A stretch of DNA of 15,229 bases from Alphaproteobacteria bacterium. GTDB lineage: Bacteria; Pseudomonadota; Alphaproteobacteria; Sphingomonadales; Sphingomonadaceae. The stretch covers positions 1 to 15,229 of the forward strand of contig JAGWQR010000170.1 of the NCBI GenBank assembly GCA_028869975.1. Direction: 5' to 3'. The position numbers and the translations under genes are program-made. Positions 6,580 through 13,050 of the stretch are shown here, one piece after another (the first letter of the stretch is position 1; the number at the start of each line of letters is the position of its first letter). Below the pieces are notes generated by a model. It was not told the origin of the DNA. It was given only the letters and a program-made list of their open reading frames with translations, and did not search any database.

Positions 6580-7487
6580 GGGCCAGGCGTGTCCCGGGTC
6601 GTATGACTATGCCGGGGGCCGTGCAGCCGCATCCGCATGACGCGCCGTGCATCGCCCTCGGTAATTTCGAGCCGCCAGCCCGACGGGTGCGCCACCACCT
6701 CGCCGACCTGCGGCACATGCCCGGCAAGCACGAACGCCAGCCCGCCCAAAGTATCGACATCCTCATCCACAATGCCCAGCCGGGCGTCGATCATCTGCGC
6801 AACTTCCGCCAGAGGGGCGCGCGCGTCGGCCTCCCAATGATCGCCGCAGCGCACGAACGAGGCTTCGGGGGCATCATCATGCTCATCCTCAATCTCGCCG
6901 ACAATCTCCTCGACCAGATCCTCGATCGTCACCAGCCCCTCGGTGCCCGAATATTCATCGATCACAATCGCGAGATGCACGCGCTTCTGGCGCATCAGCC
7001 CGAGTAGGTCGAGCACGCCCATCGCCTGCGGCACGAACAGGGGCTGGCGGATGAGCGGGGCAATGCCAATCGGCGGCGTTCCCGCTTTGCGCACCAATGC
7101 CAGCACGTCCTTGACATGCACCATGCCGATAATCTGATCGAGACTGCCTTCATAAACCGGCAGGCGCGAATGCGCGGCCTCGGCAAAGGCGGCAACCAGA
7201 TCGGTGAAGCTGATCGTTTCGGGCACCGCAACAATATCGGCACGCGGCACCTTGACATCATCGACCCGCTTGTCGCCGAGTGCTAGCAGGTTGCGCAGCA
7301 TCTGGCGCTCAACGGGGGAAAGATCACCCTTGAGCGGGGGGGCACCATCACCCTCATGCTCGTCGATCACATCTTCAATCTGGTCACGCAACGTTGTTTC
7401 CGGCTCGCCGAACAGCATGGCCTTAAGCCCGTGCCAGAGCCGCCCGCGACTATCGCTTTTACTCTCCCCGCTCCCGTCATCGGGCAT
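6576..7487 (-). CDS. CBS-pair/CorC_HlyC domain protein (YbeX/CorC-like)
   Basis: This is a cytoplasmic CBS-domain protein of the CorC/YbeX/TlyC group. A linker with an LSPVERQMLRNLL segment precedes two CBS motifs (about residues 75-135 and 143-198). The family signature DEYSGTEGLVTIEDLVEEI covers about 177-195, and a C-terminal transporter-associated CorC_HlyC domain runs from about 210 to 295. It lacks the membrane DUF21 domain of the longer forms. Roles proposed for the family are Mg/Co efflux and, for YbeX, ribosome-related function; neither can be decided here. The ATG at 7487 is 2 bases from the ybeY stop, with an AGGGAAG ribosome site inside ybeY. The ybeY-corC pairing is widely conserved. 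Downstream is recF, where E. coli has lnt. Confidence 0.92.
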   Translation of the reverse strand: MPDDGSGESKSDSRGRLWHGLKAMLFGEPETTLRDQIEDVIDEHEGDGAPPLKGDLSPVERQMLRNLLALGDKRVDDVKVPRADIVAVPETISFTDLVAAFAEAAHSRLPVYEGSLDQIIGMVHVKDVLALVRKAGTPPIGIAPLIRQPLFVPQAMGVLDLLGLMRQKRVHLAIVIDEYSGTEGLVTIEDLVEEIVGEIEDEHDDAPEASFVRCGDHWEADARAPLAEVAQMIDARLGIVDEDVDTLGGLAFVLAGHVPQVGEVVAHPSGWRLEITEGDARRVMRMRLHGPRHSHTTRDTPGP

Positions 7488-7489
7488 GG

Positions 7490-7987
7490 TTATGCTTCCC
7501 TGTCGTCATATGGATCATGCAACCCGAGCGCCGCGCAAATCTCGCGCTCCAGCGTTTCCATCTGTTCGGCTTCGACATCGGTCATATGGTCAAGCCCTAG
7601 CAGATGGAGAGCCCCGTGCACAACCAGATGCTGCGCATGGGCCGCAAGCGTGACACCCCGCTCGGCGGCTTCCCGTGCGCAGGTTTCAAGCGCCAGGATA
7701 ATGTCACCGAGGCTGGTTTCAGGGGCAAGTGGCGCGGCCAGAATGGCTTCAGGCGTCTCCATCGGGAAGCTGAGCACATTGGTGGGCTTGTTCTTGCCGC
7801 GATATTGGGCATTGAGTGTGCGCACCTCTTCATCATCCGATAGTCGCACCGCGATTTCCACCTCGTCATCGAGCGCAAGCAATCCGGCATAAGGCGAGCG
7901 CTGCACAGCTTCGCGTGCGGCCCGCGCAGCCAGCGCGGCCCAGTCCGCAGCGGGCCAGCCGATGGCGTCAACGCTGACGATCAGCAT
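7490..7987 (-). CDS. ybeY: Endoribonuclease YbeY (rRNA maturation factor)
   Basis: YbeY is a zinc-dependent single-strand endoribonuclease involved in 16S rRNA 3'-end maturation and ribosome quality control. The metal-binding signature HGALHLLGLDH gives ligands H124, H128 and H134. The conserved TNVLSFP stretch lies at about residues 69-75. The 165-residue length is typical. The start codon at 7987 lies inside the end of the upstream glycosyltransferase gene (7-base overlap), and the gene is followed after 2 bases by the corC-like gene. The usual upstream partner, the PhoH-like ATPase gene ybeZ, is absent and a glycosyltransferase takes its place. Confidence 0.95.
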   Translation of the reverse strand: MLIVSVDAIGWPAADWAALAARAAREAVQRSPYAGLLALDDEVEIAVRLSDDEEVRTLNAQYRGKNKPTNVLSFPMETPEAILAAPLAPETSLGDIILALETCAREAAERGVTLAAHAQHLVVHGALHLLGLDHMTDVEAEQMETLEREICAALGLHDPYDDREA

Positions 7988-9024
7988 GTGTCATTCTTGG
8001 GCTTGGGATGTCTGCGTATGGCAATAATCCTCTCCTGGCGCGGCGCACCCCAGGATCGCAACGTAAAATAAAGGCTCCTGCCCAATCCGGCGGGCGAAGG
8101 GCGCGCGCCATGCCCTGCCCGCGCATAATGCGCCGCTCCCGCCCAATCGCCCGCCTGCGCCAGATCTTCGGCGATTTTCTGCAACGCATAGCCATGATGC
8201 TGCCGGGCATGGGCACGAATTTCGGCGTGCTGTGCGTGGGCGGCGACTTTGGCGAATACGCGCGCCTGCCATTCATGGCGCTGGAGTGGTGAGGTCTGGG
8301 TGGTGACATTGGTGCGCTGCGCCGGATCGGGCACATTGTGGCGCGCGATTTCACAGGGGCTGAACAGCATAACCCCCGCCACATCGATGAGCCGCAGATA
8401 CAGCTCGCGATCTCCTTCCCAGCGGATCATCTCATCCATCCCGCCCAGTTCAAGCCATAGCGCGCGGCGCACGATCAGCGTGTTGACATGCGCAAAGCCG
8501 GGGGTTTGGAGCAGTTCCGCGCGGCTGACAGTATAATGCCGGCTTGCATCGGCACTGCGCCCGGCGCGTCTGAGCTGATCCGCCAGCGGCCCAAGCCAGA
8601 GCATCTCGGCATCGGGCACATCGCCACACCAGGCACGCTGGTTTGAGAGATAAAGATCAACCGGCGGTTGCGCGCCTGCCAGCGCCGCTTCAGCGCGCGC
8701 CAGATGCGCTGCGTCTATCCACACATCATCATCATCAAGGAACGCGAGATAATCGCCCGTCGCTGCCAGTGCACCGGTGTTGAGCGCAAAACTCGGGCCA
8801 TGGCCATGCGCGCGGCGCGGCAGTTCAATCTGTTTGAGCCGATCTCCCAGCCGCGCACCGGCATCGGCAAGGATGCGGTGATAAGCCTGGGCATGATCGG
8901 CGCTCAGCCCGTCGATGACGATAACGACTTCATACGCAACGCCGGTCTGCGCGAGGACGCTTGCCAGCGCTTGCGCAAACAGCGCCGGGCGGTCGCGCGT
9001 GGGCATGATGACGGAAAAGCGCAT
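7981..9024 (-). CDS. Family 2 (GT-A fold) glycosyltransferase
   Basis: The protein opens FSVIMPTRDRP, the standard nucleotide-sugar-binding start of GT2 enzymes, and has IVIDGLSAD in the second strand. Its acidic metal-binding motif FLDDDDVW puts four aspartates at residues 97-100. The donor sugar and acceptor cannot be read from the sequence. No membrane segment is obvious, so it is probably cytoplasmic or peripheral. The C-terminal 120 residues are rich in His, Ala and Arg with repeated helical segments and are not recognised. The ATG at 9024 lies 6 bases after the virB11 stop and has no good ribosome site; translation may depend on coupling. It ends overlapping ybeY, so it sits inside the secretion-to-housekeeping gene run. 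Confidence 0.9.
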   Translation of the reverse strand: MRFSVIMPTRDRPALFAQALASVLAQTGVAYEVVIVIDGLSADHAQAYHRILADAGARLGDRLKQIELPRRAHGHGPSFALNTGALAATGDYLAFLDDDDVWIDAAHLARAEAALAGAQPPVDLYLSNQRAWCGDVPDAEMLWLGPLADQLRRAGRSADASRHYTVSRAELLQTPGFAHVNTLIVRRALWLELGGMDEMIRWEGDRELYLRLIDVAGVMLFSPCEIARHNVPDPAQRTNVTTQTSPLQRHEWQARVFAKVAAHAQHAEIRAHARQHHGYALQKIAEDLAQAGDWAGAAHYARAGHGARPSPAGLGRSLYFTLRSWGAPRQERIIAIRRHPKPKNDTC

Positions 9025-9030
9025 CGGCAG

Positions 9031-9996
9031 CTAGACGATCTCGATGGCGCTGATGAAGCGCGCGCCGTCGCGCCGGTCAAGCTGGACGATGATGTCGATC
9101 ACGCTGCGCGCATAATCAATCGTTTCGGCGCGGCCCAGCCCAAGGCCGGTCTGCATCACCATCAGTGCGAGTTGCTCAAGCGCGCCGGCGGGCGAATTGG
9201 CATGGATGGTGGAAAAACTCCCGGGATGGCCGGTGTTGATAGCGCGCAGAAAACTCACCGATTCGGCACCGCGCAGTTCGCCCAGCACAATGCGGTCGGG
9301 CCGCATCCGCAAGCTGGCCTGCAACAGATCATCGGTGCTGAGCTGGGTTTCGCCCATTTCGCCTTTCACGGCGATCAGGCCCAGGCTGTTTGCATGCTGC
9401 AGACGGATTTCGGGCGTATCCTCAACCAGGATGATACGCTCCTGCGCCGGGATATGGCGCAGCAAAGCATTGAGAAAGGTGGTTTTGCCGCTCGATGTTC
9501 CGCCCGAAACCAGAATGGTTGCCCGCGCGGCAATGGCTGCTTCCAGAAAGGCGATGGGGGCTTGCGCCGGATCGATATGGCGCCAGCCCTGCTGCGCTGC
9601 GTGGCGCAACGCCGGCACATCATAGGCCGAGAGCGGCACATCGGGAATGCGATGCTGGCGGATGGCCAGTGCCCAGTGGGCGCGGGTGGCGGGCGGTGCC
9701 ACAATCTGCACGCGCGCACCATGGGGCAGCGTGGCCGCGAGCAGCGGGCGCGCGCGATTGATCCCTTGATGGCTGGCGCGGGCAATTTGCTGCGCGAGTC
9801 GTTCAAGCAGCCGGTCATCGATTTCGGGTGCGAGGGTGCGCGTCATCCCGGCCTGCTGGCTCGATTCGATCCACACTTCACCCGGCTGGTTGACCAGAAT
9901 TTCGGTCACATCATCGCGGTCCAGCCAGGGCCGGAACGGGGCGAGGTGCGCGTCAAGGTAGACGCCCTCGTGCAGCAGGCTGACTGCCGCACTCAT
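9031..9996 (-). CDS. virB11: Type IV secretion traffic ATPase VirB11
   Basis: VirB11 is the hexameric ATPase at the cytoplasmic base of type IV secretion systems. The N-terminal domain contains VTEILVNQPGEVWIE, and the ATPase domain has Walker A GGTSSGKTT (residues 165-173, K171), an Asp box LVEDTPE (about 190-196), Walker B IVLGELRGAE with E240, and a His box GHPGSFSTIHANS (256-268). All catalytic parts are intact. The 321-residue length is normal. Its ATG overlaps the virB10 stop as ATGA, showing translational coupling. VirB11 resembles other secretion NTPases (type II GspE, CpaF), but the virB10, virB9, virB6 and virB4 neighbours settle the identity. Confidence 0.96.
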   Translation of the reverse strand: MSAAVSLLHEGVYLDAHLAPFRPWLDRDDVTEILVNQPGEVWIESSQQAGMTRTLAPEIDDRLLERLAQQIARASHQGINRARPLLAATLPHGARVQIVAPPATRAHWALAIRQHRIPDVPLSAYDVPALRHAAQQGWRHIDPAQAPIAFLEAAIAARATILVSGGTSSGKTTFLNALLRHIPAQERIILVEDTPEIRLQHANSLGLIAVKGEMGETQLSTDDLLQASLRMRPDRIVLGELRGAESVSFLRAINTGHPGSFSTIHANSPAGALEQLALMVMQTGLGLGRAETIDYARSVIDIIVQLDRRDGARFISAIEIV

Positions 9997-11111
9997 TTTC
10001 CGCCCGCAACGCCCGAAAAATCAAGATCATGCGCGGTAAAGATGCGCAAGGGCGTTCCCGCAGGCACACGCACCGTCGGCGGGATATTGGCGTTGGTGGC
10101 GGTGCCGGATTGCAGGGTTGACTGCGGCCCCGCCAAAACAACCGACGTGCCGCCGCCGCCCACAGCTTCGCCCACAGAACCAATCAGCGAGACCAGAATC
10201 GCCGCGCCGAAGCGCTTGAAGAAATGACCATGCACCTTGCCGGTCAGGCCGTTTTCACCCGCATAATCGGTGGCGGGCGAAGCGAGCGCGATCGACACAC
10301 CATCGGGGCGCAGCAGCCGCGTCCATTCGATGAACGCGCGCGACTGGCCCGGAGCCAGCCCGCTCTTATATTCGCCGATCACATGCGCGCCGCGCGCGAT
10401 GAGCACGGTGCTGCCATCATAGCTGCGCACATCGCGGCTGATGACCGCGCGCACAAAGCCCGGCGTATCCGAATTGAGCGCGGTTTCCAGCACGGCGGAC
10501 ATCAGCGTCCCTTCCGCAATCGTGGTGGCGGGGCTGACCATTCGGGTCGCCACCGCATCGCTGTCGCCGGTGACGCGCGCGGCAAACTGTTCTTCGGGAG
10601 TCAGGTTTTGGGAGGCCGGCCTGGCCGATTTGTCGGGCGCAGGGGTGGCGATTGTGGGCTGCGGGCTGTTATCGAAAATAACAGCGGGTGCGTGCTCCAG
10701 ATCGAGATTTTGCTGGGCGGCGGGCAGCAACGCCGGGGGCGGCAGGGGAGCCGGACGCAGGCCGGTGAGGGGCGTCGCTGGCGGCGCTGGCGCAGCGGTG
10801 GCAATCAGCGCCGGTTTCGCGATCGGTATGCCCGGTGTTGGTGGCGGGCCAAGCATGGCCGCCGCAGGCGCAGCCGGCGTTGGCACTGTTGATGCAGGCG
10901 ACGTCCGGTTCCGGCTGCTGCTCATCGCATAGAGCGTTGCCGCGCCCAGCAGCAGGGCGATACTCATGCCGAGCATAAGCCCCATCCGGTCGCGGCGCAT
11001 CGCCTGCCCGGCGACCACCGGAAAGCCCTGCATATCCGCCATGCTGCGCTCCTGATTGTCAAGCGTCAGGCGTGGATCCTGACCGGACTTGGGTTGGAAC
11101 GGATCGATCAT
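9993..11111 (-). CDS. virB10: Type IV secretion core-complex protein VirB10 (TrbI family)
   Basis: VirB10 spans the envelope from inner to outer membrane and gates the secretion channel. A cytoplasmic N-terminus of about 42 residues is followed by one membrane segment (about 43-63) and a long Pro/Ala-rich periplasmic linker (about 70-160). The conserved C-terminal barrel domain runs from about 190 to 365. The antenna region is likely near FGAAILVSLIGSVGEA (301-316). The ending RVPAGTPLRIFTAHDLDF is typical of the family. The 372-residue length is usual. The start overlaps the virB9 stop, and the stop overlaps the virB11 start, both as ATGA. Confidence 0.95.
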   Translation of the reverse strand: MIDPFQPKSGQDPRLTLDNQERSMADMQGFPVVAGQAMRRDRMGLMLGMSIALLLGAATLYAMSSSRNRTSPASTVPTPAAPAAAMLGPPPTPGIPIAKPALIATAAPAPPATPLTGLRPAPLPPPALLPAAQQNLDLEHAPAVIFDNSPQPTIATPAPDKSARPASQNLTPEEQFAARVTGDSDAVATRMVSPATTIAEGTLMSAVLETALNSDTPGFVRAVISRDVRSYDGSTVLIARGAHVIGEYKSGLAPGQSRAFIEWTRLLRPDGVSIALASPATDYAGENGLTGKVHGHFFKRFGAAILVSLIGSVGEAVGGGGTSVVLAGPQSTLQSGTATNANIPPTVRVPAGTPLRIFTAHDLDFSGVAGGK

Positions 11112-11824
11112 GGCCTCGCCTCTGCAGTTGGTTTGGCACTGCGTTCACTGCGCTTGACGAGTTCGGCATGGGTTTTGCCGATGCGCAGGATATAGCGCGG
11201 GGCCACCCCTTCAACCACAATCATCCCATCATGCAGGGTGAAATTGACCGGGCCTTCATGCCCGTCTGCAGCCTGGGCGAAGATGGCGGGTAAATCGGCC
11301 GCTTCAGGCCAGAGCATATAGGTGAAATGCCCATCATCATAAACTTTGAACGGAAGCAGCTTTGCATTGCCAAGGCGTTGCCAATCGGAATTGATCACCG
11401 GCGCTGGCGCAGGCGCAACCGGCTTTTCGGGCGATGGCGCAGCGTCGGGCAGCTTGAGCGCCTCCGGGTAAATGAAACGAATGTCATAATAGACCGGCCC
11501 GCCCATGCCGAGATCGAAGAGATAATGCCGCCGGTCGGTAATCACGGTCATATTGGTGTGCGCGTGGCGCCGCAGGGGCTTGATGAAAATCAGGTTGGCG
11601 CGCTTGTTGGGCGTAATCTGCCAGGCGTTCGAATCGCCAAGCGCGATATTCTCGATCTGCTCGTCGGGGCCAAACTCGATCATGGTCTGAACGCCAAGCT
11701 GGCCGGAAACCGGAATAACCCGGCTTTCAGAATAATAGATGCTGGCGATCTGCTGATGCGCCCTTGCGCCAACCGCAGTGGCGAGCAGGCAGACCAGACC
11801 CAGCAGAGCGAAGCGCCGCATCAT
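11108..11824 (-). CDS. virB9: Type IV secretion core-complex protein VirB9 (TrbG/CagX family)
   Basis: VirB9 is a periplasmic and outer-membrane core-complex component that pairs with VirB7 and VirB10. A signal peptide is evident (residues 1-22, basic start, hydrophobic core, ARA before the likely cut). The N-terminal domain includes MIEFGPDEQIENIALGD and the TPNKRANLIFIKP stretch, and the C-terminal domain has LLPFKVYDDGHFTYMLWPE followed by LPAIFAQAADG and a closing YILRIGKTHAELV. The 238-residue length is at the short end of the family. The start overlaps the virB6 stop as ATGA. No virB8 or virB7 lies between virB6 and this gene. No lipobox was noticed in the signal peptide, although Cys12 lies in its hydrophobic core. 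Confidence 0.95.
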   Translation of the reverse strand: MMRRFALLGLVCLLATAVGARAHQQIASIYYSESRVIPVSGQLGVQTMIEFGPDEQIENIALGDSNAWQITPNKRANLIFIKPLRRHAHTNMTVITDRRHYLFDLGMGGPVYYDIRFIYPEALKLPDAAPSPEKPVAPAPAPVINSDWQRLGNAKLLPFKVYDDGHFTYMLWPEAADLPAIFAQAADGHEGPVNFTLHDGMIVVEGVAPRYILRIGKTHAELVKRSERSAKPTAEARP

Positions 11825-13050
11825 CGGCCTGCCCTGCGTGGTGCGGGACGGCGATAACCCTGCCCGAGCGGACGGATGCGCGGATCGCGCGCCATGGCCG
11901 CTGGTGCGCTGTCCATTGCAGCCGCGCCCCTGTCAAGGCCTGCAGCGACGATCAAGCTGCGCTGTGCCCGGATTGTTTCCACAACGCCGCCCGGTCCAAC
12001 TGCTTCGGGCGCGTTGGAAATAAATGAAGTGGCCGGAATGCCCCGCAAGAGGTCGGCGGTGCGGTTTTCTCCTGGCATCGAAGCGGGGGCCGGAGTGAAG
12101 GAAGCGCTGGCAGGCAGCGTGAATGGATCGGAAAATGCCGGAGTAAGGCTGCGCTCACCGGTTGTCTGCGGGATTATATGCCATCCGTTGACGATCACCA
12201 TGGCGGTGCGCGTGCCGAGCAGCATCAAGGCGAGATAAACGAAAGCCGCCATGAAGATTGATGTCGCCAGATCCAGCGGCACCTGCCCGTCGGCGTGCGC
12301 CAGTGTATTCACCATCGGAGCCAGCATCGCCAGTGTCCCCGCGCCGAGCAGCACGGCCATCAGCGGTGTCAGCGCCAGCATCACCGCCGCTTTGAGCCAG
12401 CCCTCAAACAGCCCCTGCGTGCCGCGAAAAAGCGATAAAATGATGAAAACCGGCCCCAGTGCCACAACAATGGCCAGCGCGATCCGTGTCACAATCAGCA
12501 CGCCGACGGTGCCGAGCAGCAACATCATGGCCCCCAGCCAGAGCAGATCAACCGGATTGGCGGCATGGCCGGCAATACTTGGCGGCGGCGTGCCATTGGC
12601 GGCGGCCAGGTTGAGCGTGGCCGCCTGCTGTGCACTTTGGGCCAGCACGCTGAAAACCGCATCCATCCGGCTGGCAAACAGGCTTGTGGCGGAGCCTTTG
12701 GTGCCGATCATGATGCCGGCGAGCTCGTCGGGCGCGCCGGTCAGCAGCGACCAGAACACATCATGATAGGCGAGCCAGCTTGTCGCGAAGGTGAGGACCA
12801 GACCCAGATGCAGGATGCGGGGCGTGAGGCTGGTCAACCGGAGCGACGTCCGCCCCATCAGCAGCGCGAGCGCGAACAATCCCACAAACAGCGTCAGCAA
12901 CAGTGTCAGCGCGGGGCCGAGGGCACCATTGATGCCGAACAGGCGCGCAAAACTGTCTGATACCAGCGCATTTGAGCGGCAATCAATGAGCCGAAGCGTA
13001 TCATTCACCGCGCTGAGACCGGATGCGGGCAGGGCAGGGCAGGCGGTCAT
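11821..13050 (-). CDS. virB6: Type IV secretion inner-membrane protein VirB6 (TrbL family)
   Basis: VirB6 is the polytopic inner-membrane component of the channel. About six hydrophobic segments can be seen (approximately residues 46-66, 78-97, 167-189, 191-208, 221-246 and 262-287), with the family-typical ALGPVFIILSLFRGTQGLFEGW block at 197-218 (seen in two runs). The loop between segments two and three is long and periplasmic-like. A hydrophilic tail of about 120 residues, rich in Pro, Ala and Arg, ends the protein. The 409 residues are somewhat longer than the shorter family members. The ATG at 13050 overlaps the virB4 stop as ATGA. Confidence 0.9.
   Translation of the reverse strand: MTACPALPASGLSAVNDTLRLIDCRSNALVSDSFARLFGINGALGPALTLLLTLFVGLFALALLMGRTSLRLTSLTPRILHLGLVLTFATSWLAYHDVFWSLLTGAPDELAGIMIGTKGSATSLFASRMDAVFSVLAQSAQQAATLNLAAANGTPPPSIAGHAANPVDLLWLGAMMLLLGTVGVLIVTRIALAIVVALGPVFIILSLFRGTQGLFEGWLKAAVMLALTPLMAVLLGAGTLAMLAPMVNTLAHADGQVPLDLATSIFMAAFVYLALMLLGTRTAMVIVNGWHIIPQTTGERSLTPAFSDPFTLPASASFTPAPASMPGENRTADLLRGIPATSFISNAPEAVGPGGVVETIRAQRSLIVAAGLDRGAAAMDSAPAAMARDPRIRPLGQGYRRPAPRRAGR

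Noticed and set aside
8724..8737. CATCATCATCATCA microsatellite-like run
   Set aside because: It encodes the four-aspartate catalytic motif of the glycosyltransferase on the minus strand and needs no other explanation.
8668..10227. 519-residue plus-strand open frame opposite the glycosyltransferase, virB11 and virB10
   Set aside because: It is a long antisense shadow of well-supported genes, with His/Arg/Gly-rich composition and no domain.
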